Positions 1 through 7,744 of a DNA stretch of 18,647 bases are shown here, piece after piece. Each line of letters opens with the position of its first letter. The stretch's first letter is position 1. The position numbers and the translations under genes were made by a program. Below the pieces are notes generated by a model. It did not search any database. It saw only the letters and a list, made by a program, of their open reading frames with translations, and was not told where the DNA came from. This DNA is from Bacilli bacterium (GTDB lineage Bacteria > Bacillota_I > Bacilli_A > RFN20 > CAG-826). The stretch spans positions 1 to 18,647 of the forward strand of contig JAEDNC010000005.1 of the NCBI GenBank assembly GCA_016302705.1, read 5' to 3'.

Positions 1-412
1 GAGGGAGATAACCTAACGCTCTAGTGAGATTTCTCACTATCGGCATACTTAATGAATCGCTATATCCAAGGATATTAATTCTTCTAGAAAAGAAGAACAC
101 CAACGCTTGAAGTTTAAAAACATCACTAATAGAGACATGGTTAGAATAAAAGAAAGCTCCTTGACCTTTAATAGCCTTTAGATTCTTTCTATTTTTGATA
201 CGTATTCCATGGAATATACAGAAAAGCGCTAATATTGGTTTAGCTATTCCATGATATAAAATGCCTGAGATGATGTTATTAAAGAAATTGGTTCTTTTAT
301 ATTTATATCCTTCTGGTACAGGGGGACGAGATAAACCAACTTCATTAAAATCATCACGAAGTTCATCTTTATAATAGGCAACTTTGGTCTTTTTTACTTC
401 TTTGAAATTCAT
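1..412 (-). CDS. PlsC-like acyltransferase, N-terminal part (cut by window edge)
   Basis: The first 137 codons of a gene that runs off the left edge. The translation contains SNHVSISD, which fits the H-x4-D catalytic motif of glycerolphosphate acyltransferases (PlsC/LPLAT family). A hydrophobic stretch lies just before it (ILYHGIAKPILALFCIF), as is usual in this family. The family transfers an acyl chain to lysophosphatidic acid or a similar acceptor at the cytoplasmic membrane face. The N-terminal 50 residues are polar and not recognisable. The start ATG lies two bases after the stop of the upstream glycosyltransferase, so the two are almost certainly co-transcribed; no SD sits at a normal distance, which suggests translational coupling. 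The second half with the remaining acceptor motifs is not visible, so substrate cannot be assigned. Confidence 0.75.
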   Translation of the reverse strand, partial: MNFKEVKKTKVAYYKDELRDDFNEVGLSRPPVPEGYKYKRTNFFNNIISGILYHGIAKPILALFCIFHGIRIKNRKNLKAIKGQGAFFYSNHVSISDVFKLQALVFFFSRRINILGYSDSLSMPIVRNLTRALGYLP

Positions 413-414
413 AG

Positions 415-1722
415 TTATTTATTAAGTAAGTCCTTATTTGTGATTTGTCCAGTGTGTTTAATTCTTGTCCAAGTTGTTCTCTTTTTTGGATGGAATGCTC
501 CATCAAAGAAAGCGAAAACAAATTCATAGAAGAAGAACATATAAGTAAGAACACCAATAATCTTATTTTTGGTTGTTAAATTAATTCTGTCGTTAGCGCG
601 AAGTATGGTAATAAACGCTGGCAAAACAAAGCTGAGATAAATAAGCAAAAATTGGAATGCAGCAATACCAAATAAGAAACCATAATGTTCTGGTCCAACA
701 TAAAAAGTCGCGATAGATCCAAAGACTAAATTGATAATTGCAGAAATCCCCATAACACAGTTAAAGATAGCAAATGGGATAAGTCCAACATTGAATTCAA
801 ATCTCATGAATGATTGCATTTGTGAAGAATGGTAGTCATGTTGCACTCCCACTCCTTTTAAGAAATCTCTTCTTTGAAAATATCCATATAACCATCTAAC
901 GTGTTGAGCGTGAACTGTCTTAAATTCTGGAGATTGTTCATCATAGAAGCACACGAGTGGGTAATAACGCATATAGATGTCATGATAATAACAATATGTG
1001 GTGAGTTGGATATCTTCAGTCATACCAGTGAAAATCCATCCACCAGCGTCTTTAATAATATCGTCATCAACAAAGTAACCTGTTCCCATTAATGTTGCTT
1101 TATGGAAAAGGAATGTTCTTCCTTTGGAAGTAACATCATTCATATAGGCAAACATGACACTTGATCCAACTGTTAACCAGTTAGTGTTTGCATTAGTGAA
1201 GTTTCTAAATCCTAAACCAACTTTAACACCTGTTTGTCTAAGGTCGTTCATGATTTCTAAATATGTAGGCTCTAAGACGTTATCTGCATCAAAAATCATA
1301 TAGGAATCATATTGAATGTTATTTCGCCAGAAATAATCAATACACTCTTGGATAGCAAATCCTTTTGTTCTTCTTCCATCCATTAAGCGATCTCTCACAA
1401 AATATTTGAAACCATATTTTTGAACGATTTCAACTGTTGGATCGTTTTCTTTTTCAACGATTGCGTAAACTTCAAAACTATCGCGTGGATATGTTTGATT
1501 TTTTAAACTCTCTAAGATATGTTCAATAACTTTGCTTTCATTTCTTGCTGCAATTAAAATTGCAAATTTGGTTAATTTATCACTATGAGGAACTGGTTCG
1601 ACCTTTTTAGCGGAAACGCTCCAGAAACACAAGTAATAAATAGATAAGCACAAAACAAAAACAATCATTACCGCAGTAAGCGCTGTCATTATTAGTGTGA
1701 TTAAATCATAGTTAATATTCAT
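415..1722 (-). CDS. Processive-type family 2 glycosyltransferase, membrane protein
   Basis: A 435-residue membrane glycosyltransferase. One N-terminal membrane helix (about 7-33) precedes a GT-A catalytic domain (about 50-290). It carries the metal-binding DxD as DADN (145-148), the catalytic TED (235-237, in GMTEDIQL) and QHVRW (273-277), matching the Q-x-x-R-W motif of processive GT2 enzymes such as cellulose, hyaluronan and poly-GlcNAc synthases. Three or four further helices follow (about 309-406), then a basic C-terminal tail. Family knowledge says it builds a polysaccharide or glycolipid from a nucleotide sugar at the membrane; the sugar cannot be read from sequence. It lies between a PAP2 phosphatase and a PlsC-like acyltransferase, which favours a glycolipid or lipid-linked glycan role (inference). 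No SD precedes the ATG, and a TATACT box ends nine bases upstream. Confidence 0.85.
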   Translation of the reverse strand: MNINYDLITLIMTALTAVMIVFVLCLSIYYLCFWSVSAKKVEPVPHSDKLTKFAILIAARNESKVIEHILESLKNQTYPRDSFEVYAIVEKENDPTVEIVQKYGFKYFVRDRLMDGRRTKGFAIQECIDYFWRNNIQYDSYMIFDADNVLEPTYLEIMNDLRQTGVKVGLGFRNFTNANTNWLTVGSSVMFAYMNDVTSKGRTFLFHKATLMGTGYFVDDDIIKDAGGWIFTGMTEDIQLTTYCYYHDIYMRYYPLVCFYDEQSPEFKTVHAQHVRWLYGYFQRRDFLKGVGVQHDYHSSQMQSFMRFEFNVGLIPFAIFNCVMGISAIINLVFGSIATFYVGPEHYGFLFGIAAFQFLLIYLSFVLPAFITILRANDRINLTTKNKIIGVLTYMFFFYEFVFAFFDGAFHPKKRTTWTRIKHTGQITNKDLLNK

Positions 1723-1759
1723 ATATTAAATAGTATACACGATTGAATTTATAATTAAG

Positions 1760-2446
1760 TTAATCTTTTTTAGGGTGCTTGAAAAAGTCGCGGTAAATCA
1801 CCGCATATAAAGAAGTGACAAATCCTGCTAATAGGTAGCCAGCAATGATATCACTTAACCAATGTCTTCCACTTAAGAATCTAACAAATCCTTCTAAAAG
1901 GACTAAAAATACAATTAAAACAATTGTCAAAATTCTAAGAGTTCTCTTTTCAATTGGAATCATATCGATAGCGGTTAATGTACTACAAATATAGAAAACT
2001 GTAGCAACAAACACGTGAGTGGATGGATAAGATGGTTTTAATTTATCTTCCACCATAGGTGAATAGTTAATTCTTACTACTTCAAAGGCAAAATATAAGA
2101 TAACGGCAGTAACATAAGTTGCAAAGAGAATGTAATATCTTCTATCAACTGCTTTAAAGGATTTGTTTTTGATGATTTGGAAAATCGTAACTCCAGTAAA
2201 ACCAATAACAAATGCGAAAGAGAGATATAAAACAATATCACTAATTGTTTTTGCAAAATCAGATTTATTAAGCGACTCTGCCCAATCCCGAGCAACACTA
2301 TTCATCGAATAGAAGCCAATATAGTAATTGAGATCAGAAGTTCCAACTGAAATATATTGAACATCAACTGTCTTAACTAAGACTGTAAAGATAACAAATA
2401 ATATAAGAATCGAGATTGGTGCTAACCAATATAAGTATTTTTTCAC
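1760..2446 (-). CDS. PAP2-family membrane phosphatase
   Basis: A 228-residue polytopic membrane protein with about six hydrophobic segments. It carries the type 2 phosphatidic acid phosphatase signature: PSTH (141-144) for the P-S-x-x-H-like motif, and SGRHWLSD (192-199) supplying the catalytic His195 and Asp199. The first motif (DKLKP, about 134-138) is degenerate. Such enzymes hydrolyse phosphatidic acid, phosphatidylglycerophosphate or undecaprenyl diphosphate on the outer membrane face; which of these applies is not visible. The start is a GTG, chosen because it begins a good membrane helix and an AGGG lies nine bases upstream. That AGGG is inside the stem of the terminator-like hairpin of the preceding gene. 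The gene is 37 bp upstream of the glycosyltransferase on the same strand, so they probably form one unit with the acyltransferase. Confidence 0.85.
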   Translation of the reverse strand: MKKYLYWLAPISILILFVIFTVLVKTVDVQYISVGTSDLNYYIGFYSMNSVARDWAESLNKSDFAKTISDIVLYLSFAFVIGFTGVTIFQIIKNKSFKAVDRRYYILFATYVTAVILYFAFEVVRINYSPMVEDKLKPSYPSTHVFVATVFYICSTLTAIDMIPIEKRTLRILTIVLIVFLVLLEGFVRFLSGRHWLSDIIAGYLLAGFVTSLYAVIYRDFFKHPKKD

Positions 2447-2450
2447 AAAA

Positions 2451-2509
2451 GAAAACCCTAATATATTAACTCACATAACGCGTTTGTACGCAAGAGTTAT
2501 ATTAGGGTT
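2451..2509 (-). terminator. Long hairpin with T-run after the 1165-residue protein gene
   Basis: Arms at 2454-2465 and 2498-2509 are perfect 12-bp inverted repeats, extended inward by AACTC/GAGTT. Reading the minus strand the hairpin is followed by TTTTCTTTT. It sits 20 bases past the stop of the large gene, so it fits an intrinsic terminator, although the large loop (about 25 bases) is unusual. Its distal arm also contains the only SD-like AGGG of the following PAP2 gene. Confidence 0.6.
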
Positions 2510-2528
2510 GATTAATTATTTAATCAAA

Positions 2529-5500
2529 TTAAGGTCTGCATGTATAGCAATCAAGCTTATCAAGCATATTTTTTCCACTTGGGAAGACATAACTATTAAT
2601 TTTGTTAAATGCTGTATTAACAGTGCTATCAAAATCGGTCTTATTTGGATCGATATCGAGGACTGCAATGTCAGCTTTGACTCCAAGATGGATATTTAAG
2701 TCAATATCAAGATTGGCGTAGAGTCTAGTTAAATATGTGACCCCACCCACTTCGGAAGCATAAATGCTTGCTTCTAAAGTATTGAGTTGAGTAATACCGG
2801 TAATAGCATTTAAGTTAAGACCGATATCCCATCTATTAGCGGATTCAGAATATTTAAAGCCAGTCGATGTTAATGCGTTTGGATAATCGCCTGGTTGCTT
2901 CTCTTCACCTTGAGGTTCAAATCCACCGAGGTCATTAGTAATATAGGACTTTTTAATGTCGAGCATACCAGTTAATAAGTAATAGAGTAAATTATCACCC
3001 TTAATGAAGTTCTTACTTGTGGAACGATATGTGTGGATTTTGGTGTAACCAACCCATGGATCAGTAGTCTTTCTAATTGTGAAGTAACCACCAACATCAT
3101 CGGTTTTGTTTGGATCACCATCTTTATATGTCTCAAATGTTATTTCACTCTTAATGTCGGTAGATAATAAACTATCTTGGACAAATACAGAGAAATTAGG
3201 AACGTTTTCGATAACTCCATAAACTTTGACATAAGAATTCTTAACAACTATGTGGAACATAATTGGGAATGTATCAATGTTAAGCGAACCAATAGATAAA
3301 GAGATGTCTGCTTTTAACTTGAAGTAACCAAGTTTTGTAGTGTTAAGACCAAATTGTAATAAAGTCTTAATAGAGGCAAAAGAGATAAAGTCATTATTGG
3401 TTAAGTTTGAAGGAATTGGAGTTTTAGCGTTTTCGTTAAAGTCTTGTAATGTGAGTTTAAGATTTAACCATTTTCTACTATCTTCTTTTCCTGCTTCTGG
3501 AGAATCGCCTAAGATTAAGTCTTTGAGTTCAATAGAATCAATAACTTTGTTATCAAGAGAAGCAAAGTTCACTCTTAATTCAATATCACTCTCTAAGGAG
3601 AAGATATCTCCAGCAACAACAATCTTAATCATCTTGCCGTTATCATATTGTTTGATTTCTTTAAGTAAATCGTTAGCGGTAAGTCTTAAGTAATTCTTAT
3701 CTTCGATTGCTTTTGCAATTGTTCCAAAACCAAGGAGTTCTAAGATTGGATCAATAAACTTAGAATATCTTTCATCATCTTTATTATCATTTATAAATGT
3801 TTTGATAACATCAACGATATCTAAGACAGATTGAATGTCAATTGTACCTTTGATGTTTGTACTAGCGTTAACATCACCATAGATGAATTTCGCGTTATTT
3901 TGTGTTCTATCTACGGATTTGTCATCAACATCAAGAGCGATCTTGTGGCTATACCACACTTGATCAGCGTGATATTTATATTGATCAATTGTTAAATTAC
4001 CAAAACCAAATTTAGTGTTGTAATCAAATTGACCTTGTCCATTGATATGTAAGCCAAGGTTCTGATAGTCACGTAAATCACCAGTTAAGGCAAATCCGGA
4101 TTGTTTAGTCTTTAAGATATTACTTACTTGATCAAACACAGTTGGTAAGAAATCAAGCGAATCATAAGTCGCAGCCTCTTCTTCAGACATAACGATATCT
4201 TGATAGGTATCGTTTGTTAAATCAAAGTTGATATTAAGACCACCGACTTGAACATCTTTAATAGAAACGGCTAACACTTTGTGTTCTTCTGGATGATTTG
4301 GGTCGAGATTCTCATCAAAATAAGAATCATAAGAATCAAGCACTAAATCAATTTTCGCGTCATCTCCTAAGCCTAAACTTGAGAGGTTTAATCCAACATA
4401 GATTTTTTCTCCATCATTTTTAAGAGTTTCAAGAACATCCAAGATTCCAGAATAATCTCCTTCTTTGATGCTTGTGATAAGTTCGCTATCAGTAATCGCG
4501 TTGAATGTATTAGCTAAGCTAGACATGTCAACACCATCACCTAATGATTTGATTTCATTTGGTAATTCATTAAGAATCCAGTTAAAGGTTTCGGTTTCAA
4601 CTTTAGCCTTTAAAACAGACTTCTTAACTTGGTTACTATCTTCTTGTTCATTGAATTTGATATAGCCACTATTATTGAGATATTTAACATCTAAGTTAGA
4701 GTATTCAACATTATTTTGACCAATGATTTTTAGATTTATTCCAAGTTTGATACCATTGAGTATCTTTTTTAAGGTAGTCTCTTCTTTTTCGTTGTTTTCA
4801 GTGTCGTTTCTTCTAACTCTACTAGAGATTTCATCAAAGTTTGGTTGATCTTCTGGGTTATATGGATCAGGAATTTCCACCGCCCACGAAGATAAATCAA
4901 TTAATTCAGAAGCATCTAAGTTGATGTCTCCTTTAATTGTACCAATTTCACTAACAGCACTTTTAAGGCCAGTGTTTTCATCAATTCTTCCACCATTAGA
5001 TAAATCTAAGTTGAAAGATAATGACATCTTTTGGTTTTCATCTGCTAAAAAATTAGCAAGCTTTTTAATCCATCCTTTATAGCTGATGATTTCGACGTAA
5101 TTAACGTTAGCGTCGTAATATTTATATAAAGGATCATCTGGTTTATAAACAGTTAATGGTTTAACTTCAAAATCAATTGCACCAGAAATAGTGAAATTAT
5201 TAAAAGAGATAGTTCCTAAATCTACACGCTTTAAATCATAGTTTTCAGCGGTCAAGATAGTGATGTTAATAAAATTATCTTGTACTTCGGTAACTGCTGG
5301 TGTGGTTTCTGTAGCAGGAGTCACCACGACTTCCTTTTTTATGTTGATTTCTAAGTCAAACTTCCAATCACCATTAGGTAATTGTTCTTCTTCAGAATTA
5401 ATCGCTGGAGCATTATCACCAGTGATTTTACCAAGGATAGAGTTAATATCCATCTTTTCGACAAGTTCATTACAAACGCTTTGAAATTTAGCGATTGGGT

Positions 5501-6026
5501 CAATTCCTAATCCTCCTTCTTCAACGGAAGCAAGGAATAAACTTTCAATAACTTCTCCTAATTCGTCAAATCCAGTTGAACTGCATTTAAGTCTTAAATC
5601 TTTTAATCCAAAATAGGCAGTTTTATCAGTGTAAGTGACCAGTAAAGGCAATATTCTACCGTTATAGTCAATGTTTGCATTTAGACTTAAGTCTAAATCA
5701 GATAAACTTCTAATAACTAAATCTAATTCTGCATCAAGGTTGATGTTATTTGTTCTTGTTGCTTCGTTTGATGTTTTAAAACTAATGTTGAAGTTATCAA
5801 AATCAGCGTGAATTCCATTGCAACCTTGTTCTGGATATGAAGAGATTCTGTTAACGAATTGTTGGAAGTGTGTTTCTTCAAAGTCATCATCGTTTTGTTT
5901 AAAAGATAAATTAACGGTTCTAACTTTGTTAGGCGTTAAGACATATCCGCCTAATAATGTGCCTGCGAACGCTAGAATGCCAGTTCCGATTTTGGCACAT
6001 AATTTTCCAAATTTCTTTTTGTCCAT
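2529..6026 (-). CDS. Large membrane-anchored extracytoplasmic beta-repeat protein, unknown function
   Basis: I do not recognise this 1165-residue protein. Residues 11-30 form one hydrophobic segment after a basic start (MDKKKFGKLC), with no lipobox and no clear signal-peptidase site, so it looks like a signal anchor with everything else outside the cell. The rest is rich in Asp, Asn, Leu and Ile with alternating polar/hydrophobic strands. Degenerate repeats are visible: INLDAELDL (95-103) resembles INLDASELIDL (368-378), and TIKGDINLD (363-371) resembles NIKGTIDIQ (724-732). A strand pattern L-x-x-N...V-x-Y...Y-x-x-F recurs near 112-140 and 427-458, and loosely near 902-937. This suggests tandem beta modules, perhaps of a lipid-binding half-barrel type (speculative). 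The protein ends in a CYTC motif plus Arg-Pro. Its ATG follows the 294-residue gene by one base with AAAGGAG upstream, so the pair is coupled. Confidence 0.8.
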   Translation of the reverse strand: MDKKKFGKLCAKIGTGILAFAGTLLGGYVLTPNKVRTVNLSFKQNDDDFEETHFQQFVNRISSYPEQGCNGIHADFDNFNISFKTSNEATRTNNINLDAELDLVIRSLSDLDLSLNANIDYNGRILPLLVTYTDKTAYFGLKDLRLKCSSTGFDELGEVIESLFLASVEEGGLGIDPIAKFQSVCNELVEKMDINSILGKITGDNAPAINSEEEQLPNGDWKFDLEINIKKEVVVTPATETTPAVTEVQDNFINITILTAENYDLKRVDLGTISFNNFTISGAIDFEVKPLTVYKPDDPLYKYYDANVNYVEIISYKGWIKKLANFLADENQKMSLSFNLDLSNGGRIDENTGLKSAVSEIGTIKGDINLDASELIDLSSWAVEIPDPYNPEDQPNFDEISSRVRRNDTENNEKEETTLKKILNGIKLGINLKIIGQNNVEYSNLDVKYLNNSGYIKFNEQEDSNQVKKSVLKAKVETETFNWILNELPNEIKSLGDGVDMSSLANTFNAITDSELITSIKEGDYSGILDVLETLKNDGEKIYVGLNLSSLGLGDDAKIDLVLDSYDSYFDENLDPNHPEEHKVLAVSIKDVQVGGLNINFDLTNDTYQDIVMSEEEAATYDSLDFLPTVFDQVSNILKTKQSGFALTGDLRDYQNLGLHINGQGQFDYNTKFGFGNLTIDQYKYHADQVWYSHKIALDVDDKSVDRTQNNAKFIYGDVNASTNIKGTIDIQSVLDIVDVIKTFINDNKDDERYSKFIDPILELLGFGTIAKAIEDKNYLRLTANDLLKEIKQYDNGKMIKIVVAGDIFSLESDIELRVNFASLDNKVIDSIELKDLILGDSPEAGKEDSRKWLNLKLTLQDFNENAKTPIPSNLTNNDFISFASIKTLLQFGLNTTKLGYFKLKADISLSIGSLNIDTFPIMFHIVVKNSYVKVYGVIENVPNFSVFVQDSLLSTDIKSEITFETYKDGDPNKTDDVGGYFTIRKTTDPWVGYTKIHTYRSTSKNFIKGDNLLYYLLTGMLDIKKSYITNDLGGFEPQGEEKQPGDYPNALTSTGFKYSESANRWDIGLNLNAITGITQLNTLEASIYASEVGGVTYLTRLYANLDIDLNIHLGVKADIAVLDIDPNKTDFDSTVNTAFNKINSYVFPSGKNMLDKLDCYTCRP

Positions 6027-6027
6027 T

Positions 6028-6912
6028 TTAGTTTTCTCCTTTCAATGAATAATTAAGTGGGGTGTTGTATTTGGGGATTTCCATATATTCGTTCGCGTAA
6101 TAACTATAGTTAATCGTGTTATGAATATTGACAGTAATTCCCATTGATGCGGAATATTCCTCATCCACAAGTGCGTGTTTGAGCATCATATTTTTATCGA
6201 ATGTATATGTATGCTTTGAGTACTTGAAGGATGGCAACCTATCAAGGTTAGAAATACTTTTCATTTGTACCTTATAATAATAAGTTGCGATATCGGGGTT
6301 GAGATTGAGTGTTACTTCGATCTTGTCGCTACTTTTTTTGATTTCAGTTCCATCTGCTAATACTGATTTGTTTGAGATTAGGTAGATAAACATTTCATCA
6401 AGCGTTTTTCCTGAAAGATTCTTATAGTCTTCTTTGGTGTAGACTTTTCCATTCTCTGAGAAATTCGCTACTTCAGCACTAGTTGGTTTACCAAGATAAA
6501 GGGTGATATCACCATCTTTTCCATCTTGAATAGCTCTATTAGCAACGCCAACCATGCTTGATTTAGACATTGATTCTTCAAAATATCGATCTCCGTTTTT
6601 GATTTGGAAGTTTCTAATTGTTTGTGCAACAACAGTAGACGCTAATCCGGTGCCAATAGAATAAGAGTTTTCACAACTTCTATATTTCTCTAGTCCAATA
6701 GCAACTAATTCTGCAGCTGAATATTTGCCGTTTGGATTTTGATTATATTGTTGTAAAAGGGCTGCTCCATCAGCGCGGAATTCTTCTGGGTTGAATCCGG
6801 TGTAGTCAATTACTTCTTGTCCGAAGATTGATTTACCGATTATTCCAGTTGTCGTACCTGCTGTACCAGCGATACCAATAATCAATATGTAAGTTAGGAC
6901 TGATCTATTCAT
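6028..6912 (-). CDS. Membrane-anchored extracytoplasmic protein of unknown function, partner of the 1165-residue protein
   Basis: A 294-residue protein that I cannot assign to a family. Residues 5-28 are a Gly/Thr/Ile-rich hydrophobic segment without a lipobox, consistent with a signal peptide or anchor; the remainder is soluble and probably outside the cell. Its C-terminal half has strand-rich stretches (KIEVTLNLNPDIATYYYKVQ, then HTYTFDKNMMLKHALVDEEY) like those seen in small secreted beta-sheet lipid- or ligand-binding domains. That resemblance is an impression, not a family call. The start is supported by GGGAG six bases upstream; a second ATG four bases earlier is out of frame. The large repeat protein follows after a one-base gap, so the two are made together and probably act together. 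A divergent membrane-tethered regulator lies upstream and is the obvious candidate for control. Confidence 0.8.
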   Translation of the reverse strand: MNRSVLTYILIIGIAGTAGTTTGIIGKSIFGQEVIDYTGFNPEEFRADGAALLQQYNQNPNGKYSAAELVAIGLEKYRSCENSYSIGTGLASTVVAQTIRNFQIKNGDRYFEESMSKSSMVGVANRAIQDGKDGDITLYLGKPTSAEVANFSENGKVYTKEDYKNLSGKTLDEMFIYLISNKSVLADGTEIKKSSDKIEVTLNLNPDIATYYYKVQMKSISNLDRLPSFKYSKHTYTFDKNMMLKHALVDEEYSASMGITVNIHNTINYSYYANEYMEIPKYNTPLNYSLKGEN

Positions 6913-6930
6913 TCATTTCTCCCGGCGGAT

Positions 6931-6936
6931 ATTATA
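6931..6936 (-). promoter_or_regulatory. Candidate -10 box for the two-gene surface-protein unit
   Basis: A perfect TATAAT on the minus strand, 18 bases before the start codon. No convincing -35 hexamer is found at 16-18 bases upstream (candidates such as GCACAT are poor), which is what an activator-dependent promoter looks like. Confidence 0.45.
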
Positions 6937-6976
6937 TATACGTGTAAATACATATGTGCTCTAAAGATTTCGGACA

Positions 6977-7015
6977 AATTCTGAGAATTGAGAATTTACT
7001 CCCAGAATTTGAGAG
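6977..7015. promoter_or_regulatory. Candidate operator: three AGAATT repeats and an AATTC-TGA-GAATT palindrome
   Basis: AGAATT occurs at 6984, 6991 and 7004; the first and third copies are followed by GAGA or TGAGAG. The first copy is part of the perfect inverted repeat AATTC-TGA-GAATT (6977-6989). The cluster sits roughly 60-90 bases upstream of the expected start of the minus-strand unit and 85-115 upstream of the regulator start. It is a plausible binding site for the adjacent XRE regulator (inference). Confidence 0.4.
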
Positions 7016-7065
7016 TTTTTGCAAAAAGTACGGTCTCTTTGGTGGTTTAAAACTCTAATTATGGG

Positions 7066-7093
7066 TTGATAATTGTTTAAAAATTAGTAAAAT
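7066..7093 (+). promoter_or_regulatory. Promoter of the membrane XRE regulator, leaderless geometry
   Basis: TTGATA (7066-7071), a 16-base spacer and TAAAAT (7088-7093). The ATG at 7100 is only six bases beyond the -10 box, so transcription would begin at or next to the start codon. No SD is present, which fits a leaderless transcript. Confidence 0.5.
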
Positions 7094-7099
7094 AAGAGC

Positions 7100-7705
7100 A
7101 TGGAAAAGTTAAACAAAATTATTGGTTCGAACCTCACGTTCCTTAGAAAAAAAGCTGGGTTAACCCAACTCGAATTTGGCGAAAAGTTCTCATATTCAGA
7201 TAAAACTGTATCTCGTTGGGAACAAGGGGATGTTATTCCTAGTGTTGAAGTTTTAAAAGATATCGCAGATTTCTATGGTGTATCAGTTGACTTTATTTTG
7301 AAAGAACATAAATCAGAAGAAGACTTTTCTTCTATTGTTAAAAAAACACCATACGCTGCTAATAAGATTTTACTTATTATCTTGGTGTGTACTATTATCG
7401 TTTCCGTATGCGTGACGATTTATGTAGCTTCTATTTATAACTTAGGAACCACTGATCCTAACGTTAATCGTTGGTGGTCTGTATTTTTATGGGCTATTCC
7501 GCTTTCTTCTCTTATCGTAGCCTACATGACAAAGAAGATATTTAATTCTTCCAAGATCTTCATTATTTGTATTTCCGTATTTATTTGGACAATACTTATA
7601 GCAGCCTTCTTCTCCTTCTTATATAAAGGAGTTTACTGGTACTTATTCTTTATTGGAATTCCGGTTCAGGCAGCTTTAATCATGTATTTATATATGAAGA
7701 GATAA
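7100..7705 (+). CDS. Membrane-tethered XRE-family (HTH_3) transcriptional regulator
   Basis: A 201-residue protein. Residues 8-66 form a Cro/C1-type helix-turn-helix: LRKKAGLTQLEFGEKFSYSD contains the first two helices and KTVSRWEQG (35-43) the recognition helix, followed by PSVEVLKDIADFYGVSVD. The linker (67-87) leads to four predicted membrane helices at about 89-111, 127-143, 151-173 and 179-197. The combination places a DNA-binding domain at the inner membrane face, so a membrane or envelope signal may be read by the helices (inference; similar architectures are known among Bacillota XRE proteins). It is divergent from the two unknown surface proteins with 187 bp between them holding repeat sequences, so it most likely controls them and perhaps itself. 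No SD is visible before the ATG. Confidence 0.85.
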   Translation: MEKLNKIIGSNLTFLRKKAGLTQLEFGEKFSYSDKTVSRWEQGDVIPSVEVLKDIADFYGVSVDFILKEHKSEEDFSSIVKKTPYAANKILLIILVCTIIVSVCVTIYVASIYNLGTTDPNVNRWWSVFLWAIPLSSLIVAYMTKKIFNSSKIFIICISVFIWTILIAAFFSFLYKGVYWYLFFIGIPVQAALIMYLYMKR

Positions 7706-7706
7706 T

Positions 7707-7727
7707 AAAATCCGCAAAGCGGATTTT
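7707..7727. terminator. Bidirectional intrinsic terminator between converging genes
   Basis: A nine-base perfect stem (AAAATCCGC / GCGGATTTT) around an AAA loop, with a T-rich tract after it on the plus strand and A-rich tract before it. It lies directly after the regulator stop and before the end of the oppositely oriented protease gene, so it can serve both. Confidence 0.85.
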
Positions 7728-7744
7728 ATTTTAATTTATTTTAA

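Noticed and set aside
901..1092. Plus-strand open frame opposite the glycosyltransferase
   Set aside because: It is fully antisense to a gene with intact GT2 motifs, has no SD and no recognisable product.
2484..2699. Plus-strand open frame overlapping the hairpin and the end of the large gene
   Set aside because: Mostly antisense to the large surface-protein gene; composition is that of a shadow frame and there is no promoter or SD.
5260..6048. Plus-strand open frames opposite the start of the large gene
   Set aside because: Antisense shadows of a long continuous frame; no start signals.
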